Part shown: positions 8,856-18,970 of the stretch, piece after piece
How positions within the stretch are numbered: position 1 is the first letter of the stretch
How the letters are laid out: every line of letters starts with the position of its first letter
Origin: Ruegeria halocynthiae
GTDB lineage: Bacteria; Pseudomonadota; Alphaproteobacteria; Rhodobacterales; Rhodobacteraceae
Direction of reading: 5' to 3'
Length of the DNA: 64,000 nucleotides
Assembly: GCF_900106805.1 (NCBI RefSeq)
Contig: NZ_FNNP01000006.1
Location: 1-64,000, forward strand
The notes under the pieces: generated by a model
Seen by the model: the letters and a program-made list of their open reading frames with translations, nothing else
What the model was told of the DNA's origin: nothing
Database searches by the model: none
Made by a program: the position numbers and the translations under genes

Positions 8856-10387
8856 CCACCCTACCGCTCACTCCGGGTCAGGTTTCGCTGGACCAACTGG
8901 CCCAGATCTATTGGACCGAGGCTGCAATTTCGTTGGACGATGCATGCCGACCGAAGGTCGATGCAGCTGCTGCCAGAATTGCGCGCGCCGCCGAAGGGAC
9001 CGAGCCGGTTTATGGCGTGAATACAGGCTTCGGTAAGTTGGCGAGCCATAAGATTGCGGCCAAGGATACCTCGACCCTGCAGCGCAACCTGATCCTCAGC
9101 CATTGTTGCGGGGTGGGTCCGGCTGTGCCGCGTCGTCTGGCGCGGCTAATGATGTCGTTGAAGCTGCTGTCATTCGGGCGCGGAGCGTCTGGGGTCCGCT
9201 GGGAGCTTGTCAATCTGCTGCAGCAGATGCTGGAGCGTGGTGTGACACCCGTGATCCCGGCGCAGGGCTCGGTTGGTGCATCTGGTGATCTTGCGCCGCT
9301 GGCCCATATGACTGCAGTCGTGATTGGCGAGGGCGAGGCCGAGTTGAACGGCTCTGTTATGCCGGGCGCCGATGCCTTGAGAAAAGCTGGATTAGAGCCG
9401 ATTCAACTCGGTCCAAAGGAAGGTCTGGCGTTCATCAACGGGACGCAGTTCTCAACGGCCTATGCCTTGGCGGGCCTGTTCGAAGGTTGGCGTGCCGCAC
9501 AAAACGCGCTGGTGATTTCGGCGGCCTCAACGGATGCGATCATGGGCTCCACCGCCCCTCTGCAGCCCGAGATTCACACGCTGCGCGGCCATCGAGGTCA
9601 GATCGAAGCGGCAGCGGCGATGCGGGCTGTGCTGGACGGGTCTGAAATCCGCGAAAGCCATCGTGATGGGGATACCCGGGTCCAGGACCCATATTGCATT
9701 CGCTGCCAGCCGCAAGTGACAGGTGCGGCGATGGACGTGATCCGGCAGGCCGCCGCAACGCTTGTGATCGAGGCCAACGCTGCCACCGATAACCCATTGG
9801 TTCTGACCGACCCGGATGCCATTGTTTCGGGCGGAAATTTCCACGCCGAACCCGTGGGCTTTGCCGCCGATATGATGGCGCTGGCCCTGTCCGAGATCGG
9901 AGCAATCGCGCAGCGCCGGATCGCGCTGATGGTTGATCCGACGCTCAGCTTTGATCTGCCGCCGTTCCTGACGCCCGAGCCGGGGTTGAATTCGGGCCTA
10001 ATGATCGCCGAGGTCACCACGGCCGCGTTGATGAGCGAGAACAAGCATCTGGCCAACCCCTGCGTGACCGACAGCACGCCCACATCGGCCAACCAAGAGG
10101 ATCACGTCTCGATGGCCGCCCACGGCGCGCGGCGTCTGAGTCGAATGGTCGATAATCTGAACTACATTCTGGGGATCGAATTGCTCTGCGCCGCGCAGGG
10201 TATCGAATTCCGCGCGCCTCTTGCGACCAGCAAAACGCTGACCAATGTGGTTGGGCGGTTGCGCGAGGATATCCCGTCCTTAGGCGATGATCGCTATCTG
10301 GCGCCAGAATTGGAAACGGCGAAATCGCTGGTCGAATGCGGCGCAATATTGCAGGCGGCTGCTGTGTCAATGCCGGAGCTGTTGTGA
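8852..10387 (+). CDS. hutH: histidine ammonia-lyase
   Basis: Deaminates L-histidine to trans-urocanate, the first step of the pathway. 511 residues. The Ala-Ser-Gly triad that cyclises to the MIO cofactor is at A143-S144-G145 in [13 protein letters not shown]. The conserved [12 protein letters not shown] and late [11 protein letters not shown] segments are also present. The ATGA overlap with hutI indicates translational coupling. Confidence 0.96.
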   Translation: MTTLPLTPGQVSLDQLAQIYWTEAAISLDDACRPKVDAAAARIARAAEGTEPVYGVNTGFGKLASHKIAAKDTSTLQRNLILSHCCGVGPAVPRRLARLMMSLKLLSFGRGASGVRWELVNLLQQMLERGVTPVIPAQGSVGASGDLAPLAHMTAVVIGEGEAELNGSVMPGADALRKAGLEPIQLGPKEGLAFINGTQFSTAYALAGLFEGWRAAQNALVISAASTDAIMGSTAPLQPEIHTLRGHRGQIEAAAAMRAVLDGSEIRESHRDGDTRVQDPYCIRCQPQVTGAAMDVIRQAAATLVIEANAATDNPLVLTDPDAIVSGGNFHAEPVGFAADMMALALSEIGAIAQRRIALMVDPTLSFDLPPFLTPEPGLNSGLMIAEVTTAALMSENKHLANPCVTDSTPTSANQEDHVSMAAHGARRLSRMVDNLNYILGIELLCAAQGIEFRAPLATSKTLTNVVGRLREDIPSLGDDRYLAPELETAKSLVECGAILQAAAVSMPELL

Positions 10388-11178
10388 TGCCGGTGTTTAG
10401 AGTGCAGCGCGGCGATGGACCTATCGTGCTGGGCCAGCCTCATGGCGGCACGTTTGTACCCGACGACATAGCTGCGCGGTTGAATGCGAACGGGCAGATG
10501 CTGGCGGACACGGATTGGCACATCAATCAGCTTTATGACGGGCTACTGGCAAATGCGACTGTCGTGCAATCTCATGTCCATCGCTATGTCATCGACGCCA
10601 ACCGTGACCCAGCGGGTGTATCGCTGTATCCGGGGCAAAACACGACAACTCTGGTGCCTTTGACCGACTTTGATGGTCAGCCGATATGGTCAGAAGGGCA
10701 GAATCCCTCAGCCGATGAGACTGAGGCGCGCCGAACTGCCTATCATGCGCCTTATCACAGCGCGCTTGAGCAAGAGCTTGAAAGAGTGCGGGCAAAACAC
10801 GGGGTTGCGATCCTGTTTGACTGCCACTCGATCCGCAGCAAGATCCCGTTCCTGTTCGAAGGCACTCTGCCGGATATGAATATTGGCACCGATGGCGGCG
10901 TGACCTGTGCGCCCGGCATTGAGGCTGCGGCCCACGAATTTGCGCATTCATCCCCCTACAGCACTGTCCTGAACGGGCGCTTCCGTGGGGGCTGGACGAC
11001 GCGGCACTATGGCCGGCCTGATGAAGGGCTGCACGCGATCCAGATGGAACTGGCGCAATCCACCTATCTGTCCACTGAGACCCCTCCGTGGGCGTTTGAC
11101 GAGAAGAAAGCCAAACGTTTGCGCCGCTGGCTGGTGGATATCCTCGACGCCATCCAAGACACCGCATTGGAGCTTTGA
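10387..11178 (+). CDS. hutG: N-formylglutamate deformylase
   Basis: Hydrolyses N-formyl-L-glutamate to glutamate and formate, the last step of the HutF-type pathway. 263 residues of the N-formylglutamate amidohydrolase family; [10 protein letters not shown] near the N-terminus and [12 protein letters not shown] carry likely metal ligands. The start ATG overlaps the hutH stop by one base (TGATG). Frame-open upstream codons lie inside hutH. Its pairing with HutF, rather than a ureohydrolase-type HutG, fits the pathway seen here. Confidence 0.92.
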   Translation: MPVFRVQRGDGPIVLGQPHGGTFVPDDIAARLNANGQMLADTDWHINQLYDGLLANATVVQSHVHRYVIDANRDPAGVSLYPGQNTTTLVPLTDFDGQPIWSEGQNPSADETEARRTAYHAPYHSALEQELERVRAKHGVAILFDCHSIRSKIPFLFEGTLPDMNIGTDGGVTCAPGIEAAAHEFAHSSPYSTVLNGRFRGGWTTRHYGRPDEGLHAIQMELAQSTYLSTETPPWAFDEKKAKRLRRWLVDILDAIQDTALEL

Positions 11179-11180
11179 CA

Positions 11181-12863
11181 ATGACTGATCCTCGCAAGAA
11201 CACCCGTGATATTTATCCTCCCACCGGCCCCGAACTGAACGCAAAAAGCTGGGTGACCGAGGCGCCGTTGCGGATGATGATGAACAACCTGCATCCGGAT
11301 GTGGCCGAAAACCCGCATGAGCTGGTGGTTTATGGCGGCATCGGTCGTGCCGCGCGGACGTGGGATGATTTTGATCGGATTGTCGCAGGGCTGAAAGATC
11401 TGGAGGAAGATGAAACCCTGATCGTCCAATCGGGTAAGCCTGTTGCGATCATCCGTACTCATAAAGATGCACCGCGCGTTCTGATCGCCAACTCGAATAT
11501 CGTACCGCATTGGGCCAATTGGGATCACTTCAACGAACTCGATAAAAAGGGTCTGATGATGTACGGCCAGATGACGGCTGGCTCGTGGATCTATATCGGT
11601 ACGCAGGGCATCGTTCAGGGTACGTATGAGACTTTTGCCGAAGCCGGACGTCAGCACTATGGCGGCGATCTGACTGGCAAGTGGATTCTGACGGGTGGTC
11701 TGGGCGGCATGGGTGGCGCACAGCCTTTGGCGGCGGTGTTTGCCGGGGCCAGCTGTCTGGCGGTGGAGTGCAATCCGGACTCGATCGATTTCCGCCTGCG
11801 CACCAAATACCTCGACGAAAAAGCCGAGACGCTGGACGAAGCGCTTGAGATGATCGACCGCTGGACCAAGGCCGGAGAGGCAAAATCCGTGGGTCTGTTA
11901 GGCAATGCGGCCGAGGTCTTCCCCGAGATTTACGCCCGTATGCAAGCCGGTGGTATGCGCCCGGATATCGTCACCGACCAGACCAGTGCGCATGATCCGA
12001 TCAATGGGTATTTGCCGATCGGTTGGAGTATGGGGCAGTGGAAGGACAAGCGAGAAACTGATCCTAAGGCAGTGGAAAAAGCTGCCCGCGCGTCGATGAA
12101 ACAGCATGTGGCTGCGATGGTCGATTTCTGGAACGCGGACGTGCCGACACTGGACTATGGCAACAATATCCGGCAGGTGGCGCAGGACGAAGGGCTTGAG
12201 AATGCCTTTGCGTTCCCCGGATTTGTCCCTGCCTATATCCGCCCACTGTTCTGCAAAGGCATCGGCCCGTTCCGCTGGTGCGCCCTGTCTGGCGATCCCG
12301 AGGATATCTATAAGACCGACGCAAAGATGAAAGAGCTGTTCCCCGAGAACGAGCACCTACATCGCTGGCTCGACATGGCACAGGAACGCATCGCGTTTCA
12401 GGGTCTGCCCGCGCGCATCTGCTGGATCGGCCTTGGGGATCGCCACCGGGCCGGACTGGCATTCAACGAGATGGTCGCCAGTGGCGAATTGAAAGCGCCT
12501 GTTGTTATTGGGCGAGATCATCTGGACTCAGGCTCGGTCGCCAGCCCGAACCGCGAGACCGAGGCGATGCTGGATGGCTCGGACGCCGTATCGGACTGGC
12601 CGCTGCTGAACGCGCTGATCAATACCGCCAGCGGTGCAACCTGGGTCTCGCTGCATCATGGCGGCGGGGTAGGCATGGGCTTTAGCCAACACGCCGGCGT
12701 GGTGATCTGCGCCGATGGCACTGAAGATGCCGCGCGGCGGTTGGAACGTGTTTTGTGGAACGATCCGGCCTCGGGCGTGTGGCGTCACGCGGATGCGGGG
12801 TACGAGATTGCCAAGGATTGCGCCCGCGAACATGGGCTTCGGCTGCCGGGCATTCTGGGCTAG
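11181..12863 (+). CDS. hutU: urocanate hydratase
   Basis: Adds water to urocanate to give imidazolonepropionate, using tightly bound NAD as an electrophile. 560 residues, full length. NAD-binding [13 protein letters not shown] is near residue 175 and the conserved cysteine lies in [14 protein letters not shown] at 11181 follows the hutG stop by 2 bases; an in-frame TTG at 11175 is less likely. Last hut gene of the rightward operon. Confidence 0.96.
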   Translation: MTDPRKNTRDIYPPTGPELNAKSWVTEAPLRMMMNNLHPDVAENPHELVVYGGIGRAARTWDDFDRIVAGLKDLEEDETLIVQSGKPVAIIRTHKDAPRVLIANSNIVPHWANWDHFNELDKKGLMMYGQMTAGSWIYIGTQGIVQGTYETFAEAGRQHYGGDLTGKWILTGGLGGMGGAQPLAAVFAGASCLAVECNPDSIDFRLRTKYLDEKAETLDEALEMIDRWTKAGEAKSVGLLGNAAEVFPEIYARMQAGGMRPDIVTDQTSAHDPINGYLPIGWSMGQWKDKRETDPKAVEKAARASMKQHVAAMVDFWNADVPTLDYGNNIRQVAQDEGLENAFAFPGFVPAYIRPLFCKGIGPFRWCALSGDPEDIYKTDAKMKELFPENEHLHRWLDMAQERIAFQGLPARICWIGLGDRHRAGLAFNEMVASGELKAPVVIGRDHLDSGSVASPNRETEAMLDGSDAVSDWPLLNALINTASGATWVSLHHGGGVGMGFSQHAGVVICADGTEDAARRLERVLWNDPASGVWRHADAGYEIAKDCAREHGLRLPGILG

Positions 12864-12889
12864 GTCAAACTGCCTCTGGTGAAAATGCT

Positions 12890-12913
12890 GCACCTGCGAT
12901 ATCTCGCAGGTGC
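12890..12913 (+). other. perfect hairpin in hutU-serB gap
   Basis: GCACCTGCGA (12890-12899) and TCGCAGGTGC (12904-12913) form a perfect 10-base stem with a TATC loop, 8 bases before the AGGAGG of serB. No T run follows. It could end hutU transcripts, protect their 3' end, or influence serB translation. Confidence 0.45.
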
Positions 12914-12932
12914 GCTAATCAGGAGGCCTGAC

Positions 12933-13811
12933 ATGTACGTAGCCACTCTGTTGACCAACCCGGCGACCCCTTCGCTGGACGCAACGCTGGTCGAGTCGTT
13001 GCGGAACGCTTGGGGTGGGGGTGATGCGAACTGGCTTAGCCCAGATGAGGCGGCGGAGTTCTCCCTACCAGAGGCCCCCGGCAATCGCTGGGATGTCTGG
13101 GCTGATCTGCAACAGATGGGTGTGGACCTGATCGTGCAGCTGGCCGAGGGACGCCGAAAAAAGATGCTGCTGGCCGATATGGACAGCACGATGATCCAGC
13201 AGGAATGCATTGATGAATTGGCCGATGAGGCCGGTGTGGGTGATCGGGTCAAGGACATCACGGCGCGCGCGATGAATGGCGAGCTGGATTTCGAAGGCGC
13301 GTTGACCGAGCGCGTTGGCTTGTTGAAGGGGTTGGATGAAAGCGTGATCGGCAAGGTTCTGGACGAACGGATCACGCTGATGCCCGGTGGCAAGGCTTTG
13401 CTGGCAACAATGCGTGCGAACGAAGCCTACGCCGCACTGGTGTCGGGTGGGTTCACCGCCTTTACCGCGCGGGTCGCCGAAGAACTTGGGTTTGATGAAA
13501 ACCGGGCGAACACTCTGTTGGCAGAGGATGGAAAACTCACTGGCGATGTGAAGCGGCCCATTCTAGGGCGACAGGCCAAAATTGAAGCACTTGAACAGAT
13601 CACGGACCGTCTGGGTATCTCAGAGACTGACGTGATCGCTGTTGGCGACGGGGCCAATGATCTTGGTATGTTGGGTCGTGCCGGAACGGGCGTCGCGCTG
13701 CACGCCAAGCCTTTGGTTGCTGCAGAATGCGACGTTAGGGTCAATCACGGTGATCTGACAGCACTGCTTTATCTGCAGGGGTTCAGCCGGTCGGAATTCC
13801 GCGACGCCTAA
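12933..13811 (+). CDS. serB: phosphoserine phosphatase
   Basis: HAD-superfamily hydrolase making L-serine from phosphoserine, the last step of the pathway begun by serA and serC about 10 kb to the left. 292 residues: an N-terminal ACT-like region, then the nucleophile motif DMDSTMIQQECIDELA (about residue 80), SGGFTAF and the C-terminal GDGANDLGML. The start follows a consensus AGGAGG at 12921. It lies 69 bases after hutU and may be read partly from the hut operon. Confidence 0.95.
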   Translation: MYVATLLTNPATPSLDATLVESLRNAWGGGDANWLSPDEAAEFSLPEAPGNRWDVWADLQQMGVDLIVQLAEGRRKKMLLADMDSTMIQQECIDELADEAGVGDRVKDITARAMNGELDFEGALTERVGLLKGLDESVIGKVLDERITLMPGGKALLATMRANEAYAALVSGGFTAFTARVAEELGFDENRANTLLAEDGKLTGDVKRPILGRQAKIEALEQITDRLGISETDVIAVGDGANDLGMLGRAGTGVALHAKPLVAAECDVRVNHGDLTALLYLQGFSRSEFRDA

Positions 13812-13824
13812 AAGGCTTCCATTT

Positions 13825-13844
13825 ATTTAACATCAATGTTAAAT
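13825..13844. promoter_or_regulatory. ArsR-type operator (perfect inverted repeat)
   Basis: Arms ATTTAACAT and ATGTTAAAT, 9 bases each and perfectly inverted around CA, end 6 bases before the start of the ArsR gene. Size, AT-rich arms and place are as expected for an autoregulatory ArsR/SmtB operator. Confidence 0.75.
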
Positions 13845-13850
13845 AGGGTC

Positions 13851-14180
13851 ATGAACACACTTCTGACCACGTTTTCTGCATTGTCTGACGCCACTCGGTT
13901 CTCGATCGTTGAGCAGCTGATGGAACAGGGCGAATTGCCTGTCGGAGACCTGATTGAAGGCAAAGGCATCTCGGGGGCTGCGATCTCGCGCCACCTGAAG
14001 GTTCTGCGCGAAGCAGGATTGGTACAGCAGCAGGTGCGCGGCACGCAACGGATGTATTCCGTGCAGCCCGAGGGACTGCGCGCGATTGCCGAATGGACGA
14101 TTTCGAAACGGCAATTCTGGGAGAGCAGCCTCGACCGTTTGGGCGAACTCATTGAAAAGGAGAACTCATGGCCGACCTGA
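13851..14180 (+). CDS. ArsR-family transcriptional regulator
   Basis: Small dimeric winged-helix repressor, 109 residues. The helix-turn-helix is in ISGAAISRHLKVLREAGLV, followed by the wing VRGTQRMYSV. No metal-binding cysteine cluster is seen, so the signal is probably not a thiophilic metal. The ATG at 13851 (MNTLLTTFSALSD) is preferred over the in-frame ATG at 13836 because the latter lies inside the operator. It overlaps the next gene by 13 bases; ArsR plus SRPBCC pairs are a common arrangement. Confidence 0.88.
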   Translation: MNTLLTTFSALSDATRFSIVEQLMEQGELPVGDLIEGKGISGAAISRHLKVLREAGLVQQQVRGTQRMYSVQPEGLRAIAEWTISKRQFWESSLDRLGELIEKENSWPT

Positions 14181-14596
14181 AACTGGAACGAGACTTTCCC
14201 GTCAGCCCCGAGACATTGTATGCATGGGTTAGCGACGGCGCCAAGCTGCTGCAATGGTGGGGGCCCGAGGGATTGCATGTGCCAAGGCATGATCTGGACT
14301 TCTCGCGGCTTGGGCCGTGGTATTCGGTGATGCAGAATGGTGAGGGTCAGCAATTTAAGGTGTCAGGGCATGTCACCCACATCGACCCGCCAAACTCGGT
14401 CGGGTTCACATGGGCGTGGCACGATGATCGGGATCAGCGTGGCCCGGAAAGTCATGTAACTTTCTCTGTCGCCGCCACCGACAGTGGCTCTCGGTTGGTT
14501 GTCGACCACCGCGAACTCGTCGATGCCGAGTCGGCGACAAATCATAACGAAGGCTGGACGTCTTCGCTGCGCAAGCTCGAAGCGCTTTGCAAATAG
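14168..14596 (+). CDS. SRPBCC (AHSA1-like) domain protein
   Basis: 142-residue START-like helix-grip protein with a hydrophobic ligand pocket; the conserved FPVSPETLYAWVSDGAKLLQWWGP-type N-terminus is characteristic. Its exact ligand is unknown. It is translationally coupled to the ArsR gene and probably controlled by it. The same operon continues with a YCII-like protein. Confidence 0.85.
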   Translation: MADLKLERDFPVSPETLYAWVSDGAKLLQWWGPEGLHVPRHDLDFSRLGPWYSVMQNGEGQQFKVSGHVTHIDPPNSVGFTWAWHDDRDQRGPESHVTFSVAATDSGSRLVVDHRELVDAESATNHNEGWTSSLRKLEALCK

Positions 14597-14618
14597 ATTT
14601 TCATCAGGGAGAAGCGAT

Positions 14619-14939
14619 ATGCCTCAATTCTTGTTTGTTTATCACGGGGGTCACACCCCAACAGATCCGGCCGAGGTCGAGGCGACCATGGCCGCCTGGG
14701 GCGCCTGGTTTCAAGGCATAGGTACTGCGTTAGAGATACCGGGCAATCCTGTGGGTCAGTCTTATACAGTCAGCAGCGGTGGGGTCGAAGACAATGGCGG
14801 CGCAAATCCGGCCTCAGGCTTTACCGTCGTAAAAGCCGATAGCATCGAGGCAGCAACCGAGATGGCCAAGGGCTGCCCGATGGTTGTGAACGGTTCGGGC
14901 TCGGTCGAGGTGGCCGAGGTGCACGAAATCGAGATGTGA
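14619..14939 (+). CDS. YCII-related domain protein
   Basis: 106-residue ferredoxin-like-fold protein of the YCII/DGPF family. MPQFLFVYHGG at the start and GFTVVKADSIEAATEMAKGCP in the second half are typical. It starts at 14619 with AGGGAGAAG upstream. Function unknown; these proteins often accompany ECF sigma or ArsR regulators. Third gene of the ArsR unit. Confidence 0.82.
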   Translation: MPQFLFVYHGGHTPTDPAEVEATMAAWGAWFQGIGTALEIPGNPVGQSYTVSSGGVEDNGGANPASGFTVVKADSIEAATEMAKGCPMVVNGSGSVEVAEVHEIEM

Positions 14940-14942
14940 GCC

Positions 14943-15941
14943 TTAGTCGGGGAATCCCGGGGCTGGTTTGACAATGCCACATTCCAGCCCGCGACGGCTG
15001 TATTGTGTGGCGTTCATGAATTTGCGGGTGGCCGGGTGATCGGCCTCCAGCACACCTAGGCTCACCAGTATCGCTGCTATCGCACATTCGCTGGCCCGCG
15101 TTGTGCCATCAGTGATTTTCAGCGCAACGCCCATCCGTCTTTCAGGGATGATGGCAACAAAAACCGCCTCGGCCCCTGTCTTTATGGCGACGCGCCCGTT
15201 CATCGCCCGCATCAGCTCGGTACAGGCGCGGGTTTCACCTGCAACAAGTTCTGGGTGCGCCATCATCGCAGCTGTGAGCTGCACCGCCGCTTCGCTGGCG
15301 CGGTCTGATCGATCTGCGGCTGAGGCAAACCATGCCATTGATCGCGCAAGCCCCACCAGCGACGTCGCAAAATTCGGGGCCGAGCAGCCATCTATTCCGT
15401 AAGTTGGGCTGGTCTCTCTTGTGGTTTCTTCGATTGCGGAAAGACTGGCCTGCTGAACCGGATGATCAATCTCAAGGTATTCGGGCCCTGCACCCATATG
15501 CTGAGCAACGGTCAGAAAGCCGCAATGTTTGCCTGAGCAGTTGTTGTGAATTTGGCAAGGTGTGTCGTCTGCCAGGATCAGCCCGTCGCGCGCCGCCATG
15601 TCCTGAGGTTCCTGCGGGCCACAACGCAGATCAGGTTCGGACAGGCCAAGGTGGTCCAGCCACGCTGACACGCGGTCAGTATGGATATGTGCGCCGTTGT
15701 GCGAGGCGCAGGCCAGTGCCAGATGTTCAGAGTTCAGACCATATTTCGCAGCCGCGCCCGATGTGATCAATGGCAGGGCTTGGATCATCTTGGCCGAGGA
15801 TCGGGGATAGATTACCGCGTTCGGATCACCCCAATTGAGCACGATTTGACCGCTATCGTCACAGATCACAGCATGGCCAAAATGCAGGCTTTCCAACAGT
15901 GATCCGCGCCAGAGTTCTGTCATTGGTACGGCTTGTGTCAT
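14943..15941 (-). CDS. asparaginase II family protein
   Basis: 332-residue protein of the rhizobial-type (AnsA/asparaginase II) family, predicted to hydrolyse L-asparagine to aspartate and ammonia. Conserved segments include the N-terminal ELWRGSLLESLHFGHAV, SSAKMIQALP, CASHNG and HNNCSGKHCGFL. The ATG at 15941 follows GGGGTGGAC; an in-frame ATG at 15959 has no ribosome site. It ends 4 bases from the convergent YCII gene. Confidence 0.85.
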   Translation of the reverse strand: MTQAVPMTELWRGSLLESLHFGHAVICDDSGQIVLNWGDPNAVIYPRSSAKMIQALPLITSGAAAKYGLNSEHLALACASHNGAHIHTDRVSAWLDHLGLSEPDLRCGPQEPQDMAARDGLILADDTPCQIHNNCSGKHCGFLTVAQHMGAGPEYLEIDHPVQQASLSAIEETTRETSPTYGIDGCSAPNFATSLVGLARSMAWFASAADRSDRASEAAVQLTAAMMAHPELVAGETRACTELMRAMNGRVAIKTGAEAVFVAIIPERRMGVALKITDGTTRASECAIAAILVSLGVLEADHPATRKFMNATQYSRRGLECGIVKPAPGFPD

Positions 15942-16119
15942 GTCCACCCCATAATTCATGCGCAAAAATCTGCCAATCGCCCTTTCGCCTGTGGCGAAAC
16001 CTGCGTTAGTGTGTGTATGTCGACAATCATCGGAATACGCAACTAACAGACGAACTGGCAGAGTTCGCACGCATTTCCGATGGGTATGAGGTATTAGGTC
16101 GGGCTAGGAGGCTGGACAG

Positions 16120-16653
16120 ATGGGATTAAAGCTCGTCCGCGTAATCGCGGGCCTGTGCGTGGCAGGAATGGCGACTGCGGCAATCGCTCAACAGGCGACC
16201 AGTACAAATCGCGTCGCGGCAAAGACCGATTGGAGCGTGTTTGTCGAAGAAGACCCGACCGAATGTTGGAGCGTTTCTGCCCCGAAGGAGACGGTAAACA
16301 CACGCGGTGGACGGGTGGTTTCCGTGCGGCGCAGCGATATTCTGTTGTTTGTGTTCTATCGCCCGAACGCCGAGGTCAAAGGCCAGGTGACCTTTACCGG
16401 CGGCTATCCGTTTGCCCCTGGGTCGACCGTCAATCTGGTTGTTGATGGCAGTGAGTTTGAACTGTTCACCGATGGTGAATGGGCATGGCCTGCAACGGCC
16501 TCGGACGACACCAAGATAGTCACAGCCATGAAACGCGGAACCGAGGCAGTGCTGACCGCACGCTCGGAACGTGGCACGCAGACCAAGGATACATTCTCGT
16601 TGCTGGGCTTTACGGCTGCGATTGAAGACGCCGAAAAGCGCTGCACGAATTAA
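16120..16653 (+). CDS. invasion-associated locus B (IalB) family exported protein
   Basis: 177 residues with a signal peptide (MGLKLVRVIAGLCVAGMATAAIAQ), so periplasmic. The body (about 35-175) resembles the IalB family: WSVFVEEDPTECW, then VSVRRSDILLFV, GYPFAPGSTVNL and a C-terminal CTN. Two cysteines (C48 region and near the C-terminus) may pair. The role in environmental bacteria is unknown. TAGGAGG precedes the start and a terminator follows. Confidence 0.82.
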   Translation: MGLKLVRVIAGLCVAGMATAAIAQQATSTNRVAAKTDWSVFVEEDPTECWSVSAPKETVNTRGGRVVSVRRSDILLFVFYRPNAEVKGQVTFTGGYPFAPGSTVNLVVDGSEFELFTDGEWAWPATASDDTKIVTAMKRGTEAVLTARSERGTQTKDTFSLLGFTAAIEDAEKRCTN

Positions 16654-16678
16654 GCCACAAGCTGATCGGATCACGAAA

Positions 16679-16702
16679 CCCCGCTTTCCGGCGGGATTTT
16701 CT
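16679..16702 (+). terminator. Rho-independent terminator
   Basis: CCCGC (16680-16684) pairs with GCGGG (16691-16695), followed by ATTTTCT; it ends the IalB-like gene. Confidence 0.65.
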
Positions 16703-16788
16703 ACGTTTGGGCTGGTTTTTGTGTTTGTCGGTAATTTACCCGACGTCGAAATGTTTTTTTGATCCGTGTCAAAGCCAATTCCTTAGAT

Positions 16789-16810
16789 TTCTGAACTAAT
16801 CGGTTCAGAA
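16789..16810. promoter_or_regulatory. inverted repeat upstream of small lipoprotein gene
   Basis: TTCTGAAC (16789-16796) and GTTCAGAA (16803-16810) are perfect 8-base arms around TAATCG, about 19 bases before the lipoprotein start. It may be an operator or a 5' leader hairpin. Confidence 0.35.
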
Positions 16811-16828
16811 CAAATCAAGGAGTTGGCA

Positions 16829-16999
16829 ATGAACTCAAATAAATACCTGTCCGCACTTTTAGTGGCGTCTGCGGTGATTCTCGCGGGCTGTGAGAAGGGG
16901 TCGGAAACCTATCCGGTCACCGGCGAGCAATGTGGTCCAGAAGATCCAGTAAAAACCCTGGATGCAGAGGATTGCTATATCCCACCAGCCGTAAACTGA
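16829..16999 (+). CDS. small lipoprotein (56 residues)
   Basis: Short gene with a good AAGGAG ribosome site. The protein begins MNSNKYLSALLVASAVILAGCEKG, a lipoprotein signal peptide with lipobox LAGC, so the mature protein would be a 37-residue lipid-anchored peptide starting at C20. Two further cysteines (in EQCGP and EDCYIP) may form a disulfide. Not recognised as a named family; the body resembles no enzyme. Context gives no function. Confidence 0.75.
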   Translation: MNSNKYLSALLVASAVILAGCEKGSETYPVTGEQCGPEDPVKTLDAEDCYIPPAVN

Positions 17000-17099
17000 A
17001 GTTGCCGGGCCGTTGGGGTTTCTTCCTTGGCGGCCCGACTTGATTGGGCGCGCGTTTTGATCTGTGTTAGACAGATGGCTCTGTCTGGAGGACTGATTG

Positions 17100-17477
17100 A
17101 TGCGATGGACGTTTGTTTTACTACTATTTCCAATATCTGCAGTCGCGGACCCAACAATGGAGTGTATCGACGCCGGATCGCAGGTGGAGATTGGGTCTTG
17201 TGTTTCGGACATGGAAACGCGCGTAAGCGCCGCGATTGAATCCAGCTATTCCCTTGCACTTGGCGCTGCGAAAGAACTGGATGACGTCACCAGTCGCGTT
17301 GTAGCCACGCCCGCGCTGCAGACCTCGCAAAACACTTGGATAGCCTATCGCGATGCGCAGTGCGAAGCGGTGGGTGCTTCGTTCGGCGGAGGATCAGGCA
17401 CCGGCATCGCCATTACGGCCTGCCGCGTTGATCTTGGCCGGGCTCGTGTTGATGAACTGTTGCGCTACGCAAACTGA
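17100..17477 (+). CDS. LprI/DUF1311-like exported protein
   Basis: 125 residues with a short signal peptide (MRWTFVLLLFPISAVA). The mature part has four cysteines in the arrangement of the lysozyme-inhibitor LprI N-terminal family: MECIDA, GSCVSD, DAQCEAV and ITACRVDLG, with the family WIAYRDAQC motif. Probably periplasmic. GGAG at 17087 supports the ATG at 17100; an in-frame TTG three bases earlier is unlikely. Confidence 0.8.
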   Translation: MRWTFVLLLFPISAVADPTMECIDAGSQVEIGSCVSDMETRVSAAIESSYSLALGAAKELDDVTSRVVATPALQTSQNTWIAYRDAQCEAVGASFGGGSGTGIAITACRVDLGRARVDELLRYAN

Positions 17478-17554
17478 AACACGATTTCTTTTGATCTTTG
17501 CCCGCGTTCCTATATAGAGGCGCATCCCAAGCCAGAATCCACTGAGATAGACAC

Positions 17555-18742
17555 ATGTCGCCCAACGCGCCGATCACTCAAGACGTCATGACCATCCCCC
17601 GCAAGCTGCCCGAGGGGAAGGTGAACCTTGTTGGTTTGACCCGCGATCAACTGCGCGAAGCGCTTATTGAACACGGCACACCCGAGAAGCAGGCCAAGAT
17701 GCGCACCGGCCAGATCTGGCAGTGGATTTACCAATGGGGCGTGCGCGACTTTGCTGAGATGACAAATCTGGCCAAGCCCTACCGGGCGCAACTGGCCGAG
17801 AACTTTGTGGTTGAAATTCCCGAGGTTGTGACCCGCCAGGTGTCCGAGGACGGCACCCGCAAGTATCTGTGTCGTATCGCAGGTGGGCACGAGGTTGAGG
17901 TGGTGTACATCCCCGAAGAGGATCGCGGCACGCTGTGTATCTCGTCTCAGGTGGGTTGTACGCTGACTTGTTCCTTCTGTCACACGGGTACGCAGAAACT
18001 AGTGCGCAATCTGACCGCGGCCGAGATTGTCGGGCAGGTCATGATGGCGCGCGATGACCTTGATGAATGGCCGACTCCGGGCGCTCCCAAGGACGAAACG
18101 CGCCTTTTGTCGAACATCGTACTGATGGGGATGGGCGAGCCGCTTTACAACTTCGAAAACGTCCGTGACGCGATGAAGATCGCCATGGACCCCGAAGGGA
18201 TTTCTTTGTCTCGTCGTCGCATCACTCTTTCGACTTCAGGAGTAGTGCCCGAGATTGCACGCACGGCTGAGGAGATCGGCTGCCTGCTGGCAATCTCGTT
18301 CCACGCGACGACCGATGAGGTGCGCGACGTGTTGGTGCCGATCAATAAACGGTGGAATATCGAAGAGCTGTTGCAAGCGCTGGCCAGCTATCCCAAAGTT
18401 TCGAATTCAGAACGGATCACGTTTGAATACGTGATGCTGGATGGTGTGAACGACCGCGATGAGGATGCGCACCGACTGATCGAACACATCAAACGCCACA
18501 ACATCCCGGCCAAGATCAACTTGATCCCGTTCAACGAATGGCCCGGCGCGCCGTATAAGCGCAGTTCCAACAACCGCATCCGCGCCTTTGCGAATATCAT
18601 TTATAACGCTGGCTATGCGTCTCCTATCCGCAAGACGCGGGGCGAGGATATCATGGCAGCCTGTGGGCAGTTGAAATCGGCCACCGAGCGTGCCCGGAAA
18701 TCGCGCAAACAGATTGAGGCCGAGGCTGGCCTGAACCGTTAG
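17555..18742 (+). CDS. rlmN: dual-specificity 23S rRNA/tRNA adenine C2-methyltransferase
   Basis: Radical SAM enzyme that methylates C2 of A2503 in 23S rRNA and A37 in some tRNAs. 395 residues. The [4Fe-4S] cysteines are C135, C139 and C142 in [23 protein letters not shown] and the late MAACGQL cysteine needed for the methyl-cysteine intermediate are present. The ATG at 17555 has only a weak GAGATAG upstream; an in-frame ATG at 17588 ([10 protein letters not shown]) is an alternative start. Confidence 0.95.
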   Translation: MSPNAPITQDVMTIPRKLPEGKVNLVGLTRDQLREALIEHGTPEKQAKMRTGQIWQWIYQWGVRDFAEMTNLAKPYRAQLAENFVVEIPEVVTRQVSEDGTRKYLCRIAGGHEVEVVYIPEEDRGTLCISSQVGCTLTCSFCHTGTQKLVRNLTAAEIVGQVMMARDDLDEWPTPGAPKDETRLLSNIVLMGMGEPLYNFENVRDAMKIAMDPEGISLSRRRITLSTSGVVPEIARTAEEIGCLLAISFHATTDEVRDVLVPINKRWNIEELLQALASYPKVSNSERITFEYVMLDGVNDRDEDAHRLIEHIKRHNIPAKINLIPFNEWPGAPYKRSSNNRIRAFANIIYNAGYASPIRKTRGEDIMAACGQLKSATERARKSRKQIEAEAGLNR

Positions 18743-18970
18743 GTTCGACAAGTAAGCCGCCATCGCGAGAAACTTAATGAATTGATTGCTGTTTCAGCAT
18801 TCAAAATTTGTTATGTTTGATGAACGCCCGCTCTGGTTTGGGGACCTCACCGGCATACACAAGGTGGTGAGATTATCGGGGTGGTGCTGGCAACACCATT
18901 TAGGACCGCTATTATTTTTTTCAATTTACAGCGGCATTTCGGCGAACTGATCACTCAGGGAGGCCACAGA
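18743..18970 (+). promoter_or_regulatory. 228-base gap with probable promoter and leader hairpin
   Basis: AT-rich stretch between rlmN and the cytochrome P460-like gene. It contains CTCACC and GGTGAG arms separated by about 14 bases (near 18846-18871) and a GGGAGG ribosome site at its end. No open frame was convincing here. Confidence 0.3.
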
